Shown: positions 17,220 through 25,781 of the stretch, piece by piece | Layout: every line of letters begins with the position of its first letter | Position numbering within the stretch: the first letter of the stretch is position 1 | Assembly: GCA_030429765.1 (NCBI GenBank) | Contig: JAUIER010000008.1 | Span: 1-64,000, forward strand | Length of the DNA: 64,000 nt | Direction: 5' to 3' | DNA from: a bacterium | GTDB taxonomy: Bacteria; Omnitrophota; Gorgyraeia; Zapsychrales; Zapsychraceae | The notes under the pieces: generated by a model | What the model was told of the DNA's origin: nothing | Seen by the model: the letters and a program-made list of their open reading frames with translations, nothing else | Databases searched by the model: none | Made by a program: the position numbers and the translations under genes

Positions 17220-17756
17220 ATGAATTTTATGTGTCCGGTCCAGGAGCAGAGCGCACGCTGTTTTTTTGATCAGCAGCTGGAATGCATTATGTCGCAGCCG
17301 GTGTTTGCGTTGTATGTTCATGCGGACCTGAGTATGATTGAAAACAAGTTCACCGAGCATGGCGTGCAGCATCTGCCGATCATTAACGCGGACAATCATC
17401 TGGTGGGAGTGGTTTCCCGACGGAGGTTAAACAAGACATTGATCAGCCGTCATGGAGTGGATGGTCAGGTTATTTACAGCCGGCGGATGGATGGACGTGA
17501 CAGCGGTAGTCCGGTTTCCTGTGACGAATTAAACAGGCATATCCGTGAAGAAATCATGGAGCAGCAACCCACGGTCCTGAAGGCCGAAAGTAAAGTCAGC
17601 GAGGCCGTCGCCCTGATGATGTCTGATAAGACCGATTGCATTGTAATCACAAATATTCTCAGGGAAGTGGTAGGTATCGTGACCAGGTCTGATATAATAA
17701 AATTTATCAATCGCAAATTAAACGAGATCGAAACAACGCTGGACTCTGACGCGTAG
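17220..17756 (+). CDS. CBS-domain pair protein
   Basis: 178 residues with two CBS motifs forming one Bateman module. The first is around 'IMSQPVFALYVHADLSMIE' to 'HLPIINADNHLVGVVSRRRL'. The second is around 'IMEQQPTVLKAESKVSEAV' to 'DCIVITNILREVVGIVTRSD'. CBS pairs usually bind adenylate nucleotides and report energy state. A short Cys-containing N-terminus (MNFMCPVQEQSARC) precedes it. GGAGGAG sits 5 bases before the ATG; an in-frame ATG three codons on is the alternative. NrfH follows by 16 bases, suggesting the CBS protein modulates nitrite reduction or its expression. Confidence 0.82.
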   Translation: MNFMCPVQEQSARCFFDQQLECIMSQPVFALYVHADLSMIENKFTEHGVQHLPIINADNHLVGVVSRRRLNKTLISRHGVDGQVIYSRRMDGRDSGSPVSCDELNRHIREEIMEQQPTVLKAESKVSEAVALMMSDKTDCIVITNILREVVGIVTRSDIIKFINRKLNEIETTLDSDA

Positions 17757-17772
17757 CCCAAGGGGCTCACGG

Positions 17773-18438
17773 GTGCATCAGCGGGAAACAGGAAACTATT
17801 TGCGCTTACCCAAATTACTTACCATACTAAAACCGCCCGCAGGATGGCACGTGCCCGTGCTGATTATCCTGGGTATTCTCGTTGGGGGTGGTCTTTTTAT
17901 TTATCGATTATCGAACGCGGGGTCGTACATGTCATCCGACCCGCAAGCCTGCATTAATTGTCACGTGATGATCCCGCAGTACGCGACCTGGCAGCGCAGC
18001 AGTCATGCGCATGTTGCCACATGTGCCGATTGTCACGTGCCGCACGATAATATCATCAACAAATATCAATTTAAAATGCGTGATGGTCTGAAACATTCGA
18101 CCATTTTCACTTTGCGTAAAGAGCCGCAAGTCATCCGGATCAGTGAAGAAGGCGCGGCGACGGTGCAGCAGAACTGTATCCATTGTCACAACCGTTTTCT
18201 TGATGAAGTGGCGGCCATTGAAGTCAGTTACGAAGACGCGATGCACAGCCAGGGCAAGTTGTGCTGGGAATGTCACCGGGAGATTCCGCACGGGACTGTG
18301 CGGAGTTTATCGTCGACGCCCAACGCTGATATAGGTCAGCAAAACAGTGTCGTGCCTCAATGGCTCAAGAATTTTCTGCCGGTATTAATCAAATCCCAGG
18401 ATCCTCAGAAGGAGAATGTCCATGAAAAAGATCTCTGA
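17773..18438 (+). CDS. nrfH: NrfH, tetraheme quinol dehydrogenase of nitrite reductase
   Basis: 221 residues, GTG start behind AAGGGG. One N-terminal membrane anchor lies at about 28-47 ('VPVLIILGILVGGGLFIY'). Four CXXCH heme sites are visible: CINCH, CADCH, CIHCH and CWECH. The spacing and 'CINCHVM..QYATWQRSSH' match the NapC/NirT/NrfH family. It oxidises menaquinol in the membrane and passes electrons to NrfA, whose gene overlaps by 17 bases. The C-terminal ~45 residues beyond the last heme are an extension. Confidence 0.92.
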   Translation: MHQRETGNYLRLPKLLTILKPPAGWHVPVLIILGILVGGGLFIYRLSNAGSYMSSDPQACINCHVMIPQYATWQRSSHAHVATCADCHVPHDNIINKYQFKMRDGLKHSTIFTLRKEPQVIRISEEGAATVQQNCIHCHNRFLDEVAAIEVSYEDAMHSQGKLCWECHREIPHGTVRSLSSTPNADIGQQNSVVPQWLKNFLPVLIKSQDPQKENVHEKDL

Positions 18439-19906
18439 TATTGTCAATAAGCGTCCCATTGTGGGGTGGGTGCTGTTCCTGTTCACGGTCGCGGCGGTGT
18501 ACCTGCTGAGCCTGCTTGGTTACTCGATCGCCGAACGCAAGCTGGAGTATAAGCTTACCAATCAGCAAAAAGAGCCCATCGCGCGGATGGAAACCCGCAG
18601 TGAAGAATGGAAGAATAATTACCCGCGACAGTACGAGCGCTGGCAGCAGACGGCCGAAGGTGATTTTGCCAGTCTGGAGGGCGGCAATGTCATGATCGAT
18701 ATGCTCGAGCGTGATCCGCGGCTGGTGGTGCTCTGGGCGGGATACGGATTTTCCAAGGACTATAACCAGGGACGCGGTCATTTTCATACCGTCGATGATA
18801 TTCGTAATACGTTACGAACCAGTCCGGCCTCAACCGCCACTTGTTGGACGTGTAAAAGTCCTGATGTCGTACGGATGATGGACAAGATTGGACCGGAGGC
18901 CTTCTACTCCGGCAAATGGGTCGATTTTGGTTCTGAGATGGTCAATGCGATCGGATGTCTGGATTGTCATAATCCTAAAACCATGGAGCTAGAGGTAAAT
19001 CGTCCGGCGTTGATCGAGGCCTTTGAACGGCAGGGGATTGATGTAAACAAATTACCGCATCAGGAAAAACGCACGATGGTCTGTGCGCAGTGTCACGTTG
19101 AATATTATTTTAAGGGTAAAGGCAAATACCTGACGTTTCCATGGGACAAGGGACGTGATGTGGAAGATGTGGAGGAGTATTATGATGAAGTCGGTCATGT
19201 GGATTGGGTCCACAAGATCAGCAAGGCGCCGATGCTCAAGGCGCAGCATCCGGATTATGAAATCTGGGAGAAAGGGATTCATGCCCAGCGCGGCGTTTCC
19301 TGTGCGGATTGTCATATGCCTTACCGTCGGGAAGGCGGTGTGAAGTTTACCGATCATCATGTGCAGAGTCCGCTGGCCAATATCGCTAACTCTTGTCAGG
19401 TTTGTCACCGGGAGAGTGAAGAGACGCTGCGTCAAAATGTATTTGAACGTCAGGAACGTGTGCGTGAACTGCGTCTCACGTCGGAAGATTTGCTGGTCAA
19501 GGCGCATATCGAGGCGGGAGCGGCCTGGGAGGCCGGTGCCTCCGACGCAGAGATGAAGGAGGTCCTGCAGTTGATCCGGCACTCGCAATGGCGTTGGGAT
19601 TATGTCGCGGCCAGTCATGGCGGATCATTTCACGCGCCGCTTGAATCGGCTCGAATTTTGGGGTCGTCCATCGAAAAATCTCAGGAGGCTCGGCTCTTGC
19701 TTAGTCGTATCTTGATGAAGTATAATGTCAAGCAACCGGTTCCCATGCCGGATATTTCGTCGAAGGCCAAGGCTCAGGATTATATCGGACTGGACATGAA
19801 GAAGATAATAGAGGATAAACGCAAGTTTCTGGAGACCTTGGTTCCGCAATGGCAGCGGGAGGCCGAAGAAAAGGGGCTTCTCGACGAGAATTCTCGTAAA
19901 AAATAA
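18422..19906 (+). CDS. nrfA: NrfA, pentaheme ammonia-forming nitrite reductase
   Basis: 494 residues from the ATG at 18422, which has AAGGAG 7 bases upstream; an ATG two codons earlier lies too close to that site. An N-terminal hydrophobic segment acts as signal or anchor. Five heme sites are seen: the catalytic CWTCK (lysine ligand, diagnostic of NrfA) and CLDCH, CAQCH, CADCH, CQVCH. 'KAQHPDYEIWEKGIHAQRGVSCADCHMP' and 'SQWRWDY..ASHGGSFHAP' are characteristic. It reduces nitrite with six electrons to ammonium in the periplasm. Its nitrite could come from the NapA cluster about 19 kb downstream. Confidence 0.95.
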   Translation: MKKISDIVNKRPIVGWVLFLFTVAAVYLLSLLGYSIAERKLEYKLTNQQKEPIARMETRSEEWKNNYPRQYERWQQTAEGDFASLEGGNVMIDMLERDPRLVVLWAGYGFSKDYNQGRGHFHTVDDIRNTLRTSPASTATCWTCKSPDVVRMMDKIGPEAFYSGKWVDFGSEMVNAIGCLDCHNPKTMELEVNRPALIEAFERQGIDVNKLPHQEKRTMVCAQCHVEYYFKGKGKYLTFPWDKGRDVEDVEEYYDEVGHVDWVHKISKAPMLKAQHPDYEIWEKGIHAQRGVSCADCHMPYRREGGVKFTDHHVQSPLANIANSCQVCHRESEETLRQNVFERQERVRELRLTSEDLLVKAHIEAGAAWEAGASDAEMKEVLQLIRHSQWRWDYVAASHGGSFHAPLESARILGSSIEKSQEARLLLSRILMKYNVKQPVPMPDISSKAKAQDYIGLDMKKIIEDKRKFLETLVPQWQREAEEKGLLDENSRKK

Positions 19907-19926
19907 ACCATCCAGCGGAGCGGTGA

Positions 19927-21090
19927 ATGGGTGATTTTGTTGTTGATCTGAACATTATCTTTGTGTGCAGCGCCTTGCTGGCATGTCTAGCGGTCCGTAT
20001 CAAACAACCGATCATTGTCGCCTACATTCTTTGCGGAGCATTGGCCGGTCCATTCGGTTTAGGATGGGTGCGTGACGTCGAGCTCATCGAGCTTATCTCA
20101 CATCTCGGTATTACACTGCTGCTGTTTTTGGCGGGATTATGTCTTCATCCGGCCAGACTTCTCAAAATATTCAAGCGTACATCACTAGTCGCGCTGATCG
20201 GATGCATCATTTCGTTTGTGATCGCCTATGCGTTTGCATTGGCCGTCGGCTTTACGTCGATGGAATGCCTGTGTATCGGATTGGCGTTGATGTTTTCCAG
20301 TACGATCCTGGTCCTGAAACTGCTGCCCACCAGCGAGGTGCATCATGGACGGATGGGCGCGATTTGTATTGGAATTCTCATCCTTCAGGATTTACTGGCG
20401 ATCGCGGTCCTGGCCTTTATCCGATGTCTCGGTCACGGAGACGCGGCGCTGGGAAATTTTGTGATCCTGTCGATCAAACTCACCGGATTTTTAGTATGCC
20501 TGTTTATCGTGGAGCACTTTATTCTGCGCCGTTTGCTGATCCATATGGACCGGTTCCATGAGGTGTTGTTTGTGGTGGGGATCGCCTGGTGTGTGGGGAT
20601 CGCCAATATCTCCAATCATATGGGGCTGTTTTATGAGACCGGCGCGTTTTTCGCAGGTGTGGTTCTGGCCGGGCATTCCATCGCCAAGTTTATCTATGAA
20701 CAGTTAAAACCGCTGCGTGATTTTTTCCTGATCCTGTTTTTTTTCTCGCTGGGCGCGAAGTTAAACTGGCACAGCATTGAGGGGTTATTGCTGCCGGCAC
20801 TGTTGCTGGCCGCGATCTTTATGGTCGTCAAACCATGGATGTTTTGCTGGGCGTTTGGGCTTATCCGGGCCGAACGGAAGTATGCCCGGGAGGTGGGGAT
20901 CCGGCTGGGGCAGCTCAGTGAATTTTCCCTGCTGATCGCCGTTCTGGCGCTGGAGGAGGGGCATATCGGCGAGCCGGCCGCGCATTTTATCCAGTGGGTC
21001 ACGATCCTGACCTTCATTGCCTCGAGCTACTTCGTCGTGTATCGATTCGCCACGCCGATCGGTGTTTCGGCCAATCTGATCCGCGATTAG
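19927..21090 (+). CDS. CPA2-family cation/proton antiporter (Kef-type)
   Basis: 387 residues, almost entirely hydrophobic with about 11-12 membrane helices. 'QPIIVAYILCGALAGP', 'LAGLCLHP', 'FSSTILVLKLLP', 'GILILQDLLAIAVLAFI' and 'FYETGAFFAGVVLAGH' are the classic CPA2 (KefB/KefC/NapA-type antiporter) signatures. It should exchange K+ or Na+ for protons. No C-terminal RCK/TrkA-N regulatory domain is attached, unlike KefC. It starts 20 bases after nrfA and may share its transcript. Confidence 0.88.
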   Translation: MGDFVVDLNIIFVCSALLACLAVRIKQPIIVAYILCGALAGPFGLGWVRDVELIELISHLGITLLLFLAGLCLHPARLLKIFKRTSLVALIGCIISFVIAYAFALAVGFTSMECLCIGLALMFSSTILVLKLLPTSEVHHGRMGAICIGILILQDLLAIAVLAFIRCLGHGDAALGNFVILSIKLTGFLVCLFIVEHFILRRLLIHMDRFHEVLFVVGIAWCVGIANISNHMGLFYETGAFFAGVVLAGHSIAKFIYEQLKPLRDFFLILFFFSLGAKLNWHSIEGLLLPALLLAAIFMVVKPWMFCWAFGLIRAERKYAREVGIRLGQLSEFSLLIAVLALEEGHIGEPAAHFIQWVTILTFIASSYFVVYRFATPIGVSANLIRD

Positions 21091-21215
21091 TCCGTCGACG
21101 AACCCTATCCAGGCCGCCGTTGGAATGGCCCGGAAGTCCTGGAATATCTGCTTTACAGCCCATATAAAGTCTGGTATAAATGACTTTCCTGTGGTAACAT
21201 ATGGACTTCATTTTT

Positions 21216-21304
21216 GGAGAGGTGCCAGAGTGGCCGAATGGAGCTCACTGCTAATGAGTTGACCTGCGCGAGCGGGTCCCAGGGTTCGAATCCCTGCCTC
21301 TCCG
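21216..21304 (+). tRNA. tRNA-Ser (anticodon GCT)
   Basis: 89 nt class II tRNA: GGAGAGG/CCTCTCC acceptor, discriminator G, anticodon stem GCTCA/TGAGT around loop CTGCTAA (anticodon GCT), long variable arm, and T-arm GGGTTCGAATCCC. An abrupt change to AT-rich sequence starts right after it and an integrase fragment lies 560 bases on. It is therefore the likely integration site of the downstream element. I see no second copy of its 3' end in the window. Confidence 0.95.
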
Positions 21305-21861
21305 TTCTCTTAAGAAGTTATATCCCAAGTTTAACATTAAACCAATCATAACTTCCTATCACTCTTGTAGATGCGCCTACTACAAAAAATTGACATTAAG
21401 AAAAAGCGTTAATCTCGGCTTTCAATCCATTATTCCTTCCAACAAATTAGCAAATTTTATAGGCTATTTTTTGCTATATTTTGCTCAATTTGATGCTAAA
21501 TGATGGCACTGTTTTGGCACAATTCTTGAATTTTAGAAAATTTTCTCACTTTAGTCAGATTCCTTAATTTTTAATTTATTCTCACTTTAGTGAGATGACT
21601 TTAAATTTCGGTGTCACGAGTGACGTTTAACCAAATTTCATGAAACCCAATGGATTATTCTTAAACAAAAAATTTGATACAAATCTAGTTGCAATTTGGA
21701 TGGTATTTGTAAAAGAGCTTATGTGTTCTAATTCAGTTACAGGAGTATATGCCGTCAGTCCCGTTTTGTTTCAAGCATTGGTTCAGTTGAATTTAGTGAC
21801 TTATGTGTATATTTAAGAAGAAGTGATGATAGGCAAGCTCACATTAAATAACATTGACTAA
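21305..21861. other. AT-rich non-coding junction with a doubled palindrome
   Basis: No gene is visible. The palindrome TCTCACTTTAGTGAGA lies at 21580-21595, and a one-mismatch copy TCTCACTTTAGTCAGA at 21544-21559, 36 bases apart (start to start). Several runs of A and T surround them. The position between the tRNA and the integrase remnant fits an attachment or regulatory region of an integrated element. Confidence 0.6.
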
Positions 21862-22269
21862 GAACAGTGTTTTTTAAGGATCAACAGCGGAAAGGGCGGT
21901 AAAGACCGGATCGTGCCAATGGGGCGGTTTGCCAGTAGGTATCTGGAAAATTATGTCAAATTCATACGGCCTGAGCTGCTCAATGATGAAAAAGTGCCGT
22001 ATGTTTTCGTGTCGAAAAGAAGGCGGCGGATCGGTTTTTCCACGCTTAAATGCATGGTCTACAAATACGCCGACCTGGTAGGACTCAAGAAACAGGTCTA
22101 TCCGCACCTGTTCCGGCACACCTGTGGCACTCATCTTATCCAGAATCGGGCGAATATCCGCTGTGTTCAAGAAATATTAGGCCACAAATCGCTCGATACC
22201 ATCCAACAATATATCCAGCTCAGCATCACGGACCTAAAAGCTATCCATCGGGAATGCCATCCGAGGTAA
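21862..22269 (+). pseudogene. Tyrosine recombinase (integrase) C-terminal fragment
   Basis: About 135 codons open after a stop at 21859-21861, with homology from 'RINSGKGGKDRIVP' onwards. The C-terminal catalytic motifs remain: 'HLFRHTCGTHL' (H-x-x-R box), 'VQEILGHKSLDTIQQYI' (H and the nucleophile tyrosine of the 'H...Y' box). The N-terminal DNA-binding domain and the first catalytic arginine region are absent, so the gene is truncated and surely inactive. It lies just downstream of tRNA-Ser(GCT), the expected place for an island integrase. Confidence 0.85.
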
Positions 22270-22369
22270 AAAGTCTCGACGAGATAGTAGCCTCCTAACA
22301 ATATTTATGGGGTGATGCAAAAAAAATTTGGAATTTTGATTGACTTTCAAAGAATTACGCTGTACGCTT

Positions 22370-22717
22370 ATGAGGATGGGAGCCCTTGGAAACAAAATTA
22401 AACAAAAACGGCGTGAGCTAAAATTAAGTCTTTTCAAGGTCTGCGAAAAGGTAATTAACGAAGAAACCAAGAAGCCAATTTCAGTTTCTTACCTAAACGA
22501 CATTGAGCAAGGATATCGTCTTAAGCCTGCTGGTTCAATCGTGGTTCAGATTGCTGATGCTCTTGGGCTCAACAGAGATGAACTTTTAGGGTTAGCAGAT
22601 AAGGCTGATCCAGAACTTGAGAAAGGCTTAAAAAATCCGAAACTGGCAGAGCTGTTTAGAATGATCAAAGATGATCCTGAAAAAATAAAAAAGCTCCTCG
22701 ATGAGGATAAAAAATGA
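22370..22717 (+). CDS. XRE-family repressor of an ImmR/ImmA-type pair
   Basis: 115 residues with an N-terminal helix-turn-helix of the XRE (Cro/C1) type: 'LGNKIKQKRRELKLSLFKVC', then 'ISVSYLNDIEQGYRLKPAGS' and 'ALGLNRDELLGLA'. The C-terminal tail is lysine-rich and helical. It overlaps the ImmA-type peptidase by 4 bases. In ICEBs1-like elements such repressors are inactivated by the partner peptidase. The start is uncertain (22370 or 22376; neither has a good ribosome binding site). TACGCTGTA at 22356-22364 recurs at 23460-23468. Confidence 0.8.
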   Translation: MRMGALGNKIKQKRRELKLSLFKVCEKVINEETKKPISVSYLNDIEQGYRLKPAGSIVVQIADALGLNRDELLGLADKADPELEKGLKNPKLAELFRMIKDDPEKIKKLLDEDKK

Positions 22718-23439
22718 AAATAATTGATTCAAAAAGAGGCCCTTACAAGAAAGAACTTCAGTTTTATTATGGAGAGATTGATGAAATAATGCAAGAGCAT
22801 TATCTCAAGTTCAAAAAGGACGACGTGGATAGGAATAAGCCAGCCATAGACATGGATAGGTTTTTTAATAATTATTTGTTGGATATGAATATTGAATTTG
22901 ATCCACAAAAAAAAGACATTGGTCCTGATGTGTTAGGGAAGACTACATTTTATCCCGATGGGTTGGAGTTAATTCAAATAAGCAATCTTATCGACAAGGA
23001 TCAAAATCTTGGTCGATACAACTTTACGCTGGCGCATGAAATTTTTCACGCACTACATCATCGTCCCTTATTTGGAAAAGGAGATTACTCCGAAATTAAG
23101 TGCCTTAATAGAGATATCTTTCCAGCGGAGGGAAGAAAATATAATTTGCCGTTACATGAAATGCAAGCGAACAGCGGAGCGGCGGCATTACTAATGCCCA
23201 AAGATATTTTTATTCAGTGCTACAATAATGAACGAAATGCCTATGGTATACGTTCAAATCACGAGTTGCTAGAAAATCAGGATAGATTTAAGGCTGTCGT
23301 GGGTTATTTATCTAAGACATTTAATGCATCAAAGCATGCTGTTAGAATTAGATTGAGTCATTTAAAGATGCTTCAAGATGAGACAGGACATAGTGTTGAA
23401 TCTGTTGAAGAAATATTGAGAGGAATGGGGGTGAGGTAG
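22714..23439 (+). CDS. ImmA/IrrE-family zinc metallopeptidase
   Basis: 241 residues. The zinc motif H108-E-I-F-H112 occurs in 'YNFTLAHEIFHALHH', followed by 'HEMQANSGAAALLMP', which supplies the third ligand region typical of ImmA/IrrE. The C-terminal 'LSKTFNASKHAVRIRLSHL' is also usual. It is expected to cut the XRE partner and derepress genes of the mobile element after a stress signal. Start codon overlaps the XRE stop (ATGA), so the two are translationally coupled. Confidence 0.9.
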   Translation: MKIIDSKRGPYKKELQFYYGEIDEIMQEHYLKFKKDDVDRNKPAIDMDRFFNNYLLDMNIEFDPQKKDIGPDVLGKTTFYPDGLELIQISNLIDKDQNLGRYNFTLAHEIFHALHHRPLFGKGDYSEIKCLNRDIFPAEGRKYNLPLHEMQANSGAAALLMPKDIFIQCYNNERNAYGIRSNHELLENQDRFKAVVGYLSKTFNASKHAVRIRLSHLKMLQDETGHSVESVEEILRGMGVR

Positions 23440-23507
23440 ATATTTTTTTATATAAAAAATACGCTGTAAGCGGAAGAGAATAGCCAGATTAACGAAAGGA
23501 AATTCAA

Positions 23508-23780
23508 ATGGCAAAAGGTAAAGTTAACAAGGTTTTGGATGGAGATACCGTCCAAATTCAGGGAGGAAAAGTCATTCGATTAGCGAATGTGTGGGCGCCT
23601 GAAATCGGAAAAAAAGGAGCCGCAAAAGCTAAAAATGACTTGTCGAACTTGGTTATGGGAAAGATGATTTCCTACAATACGGTGGCAAAATCATATGGAC
23701 GTGATGTTGCCCAAGTAAAGGTGGCTGGTAAATCAGTCAACCAAGTCATGAGAAACAAAGGGAATAGGAAAAAAAAGTAA
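23508..23780 (+). CDS. Small thermonuclease-like (SNase) protein
   Basis: 90 residues, much shorter than the ~150-residue norm. All SNase catalytic landmarks appear present: 'VLDGDTVQI', 'IRLANVWAPE' (first R and E) and 'SYGRDVAQVKV' (second R). The fold is therefore pared down to the barrel core with a basic tail. No signal peptide, so it acts inside the cell. Good ribosome binding site GAAAGGAAA. It lies behind the XRE-ImmA pair and before a Cys-His small protein. Confidence 0.75.
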   Translation: MAKGKVNKVLDGDTVQIQGGKVIRLANVWAPEIGKKGAAKAKNDLSNLVMGKMISYNTVAKSYGRDVAQVKVAGKSVNQVMRNKGNRKKK

Positions 23781-23810
23781 ATAAGCATATAACACTAAGG
23801 AGTAGTCAAG

Positions 23811-24017
23811 ATGACACGATACTATGTCAATAAAAATGCTCAATCCAATGGCGATCATGAAGTGCATAGGCCTGGTTGTTCCTTTATGCCGGATGCAGAA
23901 AATAGGATATACTTAGGCTATTTCTCAAGCTGTCACGGTGCGGTGAGAGAAGCCAAGAAACACTATCCGCAGTCAAACGGCTGTTACTTCTGCTCTAATG
24001 AATGCCATACCAGCTAG
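23811..24017 (+). CDS. Small Cys/His-rich conserved protein
   Basis: 68 residues. The pattern 'RYYVNKNAQSNGDHEVHRPG' followed by 'C' and ending 'CYFCSNECH' belongs to a widespread family of short hypothetical proteins. The cysteine and histidine set (H-x-x-x-x-C, C-x-x-C-x-x-x-C-H) suggests a metal site, probably zinc. Function unknown. Preceded by AAGGAG. It follows the mini-nuclease by 30 bases and probably shares its transcript. Confidence 0.7.
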   Translation: MTRYYVNKNAQSNGDHEVHRPGCSFMPDAENRIYLGYFSSCHGAVREAKKHYPQSNGCYFCSNECHTS

Positions 24018-24045
24018 CTTGATTCTATAGAACGCGAAATGAATG

Positions 24046-24079
24046 TGAGCCCTTCGATGTGTTTACATGGGAGGGCTCA
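24046..24079 (+). terminator. Hairpin terminator
   Basis: TGAGCCCT (24046-24053) pairs with AGGGCTCA (24072-24079), with a secondary GATGTG/TACAT pairing inside, followed by a T-rich run (ATTTTT). It closes the XRE-ImmA-nuclease operon. Confidence 0.65.
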
Positions 24080-24193
24080 TAAGGTTATTTTTAAGTATAT
24101 TCATACATTTGTAATTACAATCTAAACTCTTAAAGTTATAATAATTACAACACGTCGAAAATTTAATTCCAAGTAATTTAACGCTTGCATATA

Positions 24194-24721
24194 ATGAATA
24201 AAAAATTATTTTTTCTAGAATTTACAATAAAGACGCTTAAGTGGATTTTTCAGGTTTTTTTAAATAATATTCCACTTATGTTGTTAATTTTCTTAATAAT
24301 TTTCTGTATATCGTTTTCTGAAGGTGATGAAGATATAAAGTTTATTTTCAGTTGTCTTGGGTTTTCGTTTATTCTTTGTGGATTGACTTTTCAAAAAGCC
24401 AGTATTTCAGAGGGTAAAGCTAGTAAGATTTATAAACATATTGGTGTCCTGTTTTTTCACTCGACATTAATGTTTATTTTTGCTTTGGTAAGTCATTTCA
24501 GCGCAGATATTGTAACTGAAGTATTGAAGGAAAAAACACATTCTTCGGAATTTTATGCGTTGTTAATCTTACGAAAAATACTTACTATTTCTTTTGTTTC
24601 TACGCTGATTTTTGGATTATTGGAAGCGGGATGGGCTTTACACAATATAAATGGAATGTTGTTTAAGGAGTTGTTCTCAGATGATGCTGGTATTGAAGAT
24701 CAGTGGAAGTTAAAAATTTAG
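24194..24721 (+). CDS. Hypothetical membrane protein
   Basis: About 175 residues with four hydrophobic segments ('FLNNIPLMLLIFLIIFCISF', 'FIFSCLGFSFILCGLTF', 'VLFFHSTLMFIFALVSHF', 'LTISFVSTLIFGLLEAGWAL'), so an inner-membrane protein. No family recognised. Very AT-rich. Isolated in the integrated element, between a terminator and the toxin gene. Confidence 0.6.
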   Translation: MNKKLFFLEFTIKTLKWIFQVFLNNIPLMLLIFLIIFCISFSEGDEDIKFIFSCLGFSFILCGLTFQKASISEGKASKIYKHIGVLFFHSTLMFIFALVSHFSADIVTEVLKEKTHSSEFYALLILRKILTISFVSTLIFGLLEAGWALHNINGMLFKELFSDDAGIEDQWKLKI

Positions 24722-24845
24722 GTTTTTGGTATCTAATGATAGTTAGTATAAGTCTTACGGTTCTGTAATACGTTGATATATTATAAATTAGAATATTTTT
24801 TATATTCACGCCTTGTAAATGTATAGGTAAAGTGGTACACTTATT

Positions 24846-25250
24846 ATGAGATTTGATGAAGATAAACATATTGCATACGATGGAAAAAAATTCCGCGTAG
24901 AATGGTATGTGGATGAAAAGGGTAATGCTCCGGCTCTGGAATATGCGGAAAATATGCCAGAGAAATATATCGGTAAACTTATGCAGTTATTGGAAGTTAT
25001 GGGGGATATTGGGCAAATACGCAATAAAACCAAATATAGAAACGAAGGTGACAAAATATATGCTTTTAAACCACAACCCCATAGATTCCTCAATTTCTTT
25101 GCAAAAGGAAAAAGGATAATCATCACAAATGCATTTTATAAAAAGCAGGATAAAATACCTAAGGAAGAGAAGAAACGAGCTATTGAAGCAATGGAAGAAT
25201 ATTTAGAAAGTGTGAAAGCAGGTAAATACTATGAAAAAAGTAGCAGTTAG
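24846..25250 (+). CDS. RelE/HigB-like toxin (phage Gp49-like family)
   Basis: 134 residues. 'APALEYAENMPEKYIGKLMQLLEVMGDIG' followed by 'KIYAFKPQPHRFLNFFAKGKRIIITNAFYKKQDKIPKEEKKRAIE' is the Gp49-like/HigB toxin pattern, in which the lysine- and arginine-rich strand contacts mRNA on the ribosome. The order toxin first, antitoxin second, and a 20-base overlap with the next gene are typical of higBA-type pairs. Confidence 0.85.
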   Translation: MRFDEDKHIAYDGKKFRVEWYVDEKGNAPALEYAENMPEKYIGKLMQLLEVMGDIGQIRNKTKYRNEGDKIYAFKPQPHRFLNFFAKGKRIIITNAFYKKQDKIPKEEKKRAIEAMEEYLESVKAGKYYEKSSS

Positions 25251-25719
25251 TAAAAAAAGAGCAAAACGTACTTCTGGTACAGTTAAATTAAGTTCTGTTG
25301 CAGGTAGCGGAAGTGTATCAGCTAGAAAAGTTCGTGTTGGGGGTGCTGTAAAAGTAGCAGGCAAGTCTTATTCTGGTGTAAAAGGAAAAGCATCCAAAGC
25401 ACCTAAGAAATCCAGTACTTTTGATAAATGGATGAAGAGCCGAAATATCAAAGAAGCTTATGAAGATGAATTTCAAGAATTTGTTTTATCTGAGTTGATC
25501 AGAGCTTTAATGGAAGATGATGGCGAGTCTGTAAGAGGTTTAGCCAAAAAAGTAGGTTTATCCCCAACGGTTATTCAAGATATTCGATCTGGTAAGCAAA
25601 AAGATATGAAAATAACGAACTTTATAAGTATTATTAATGCATGCGGATTTAAAATGATGTTAATTAAAGGAAAAAAGAGCATGCAACTTGATGATTGTTT
25701 GTCATTGCAAAAGTCTTGA
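25231..25719 (+). CDS. XRE-type antitoxin with basic low-complexity N-terminus
   Basis: 162 residues. The C-terminal ~75 residues are a helix-turn-helix: 'SVRGLAKKVGLSPTVIQDIR', then 'ITNFISIINACGFKMMLIKG', as in HigA-like antitoxins. The N-terminal ~65 residues are unusual: lysine, serine, glycine and valine repeats ('KKVAVSKKRAKRTSGTVKLS', 'KVRVGGAVKVAGKSYSGVKG') that look disordered and DNA- or RNA-binding. It should neutralise the upstream toxin and repress the operon. Confidence 0.8.
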   Translation: MKKVAVSKKRAKRTSGTVKLSSVAGSGSVSARKVRVGGAVKVAGKSYSGVKGKASKAPKKSSTFDKWMKSRNIKEAYEDEFQEFVLSELIRALMEDDGESVRGLAKKVGLSPTVIQDIRSGKQKDMKITNFISIINACGFKMMLIKGKKSMQLDDCLSLQKS

Positions 25720-25781
25720 TCAATTGAGAAAGTCCACCAAAAAATTGTTTAAACTAATAGGAAAAGAATCTTAAAATAATT

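Noticed and set aside
17773-18438. NrfH acting as the NapC of the nap cluster
   Set aside because: It is directly coupled to NrfA and lies 20 kb away in different DNA; the nap cluster has its own NrfD module. A shared role cannot be excluded but is not supported.
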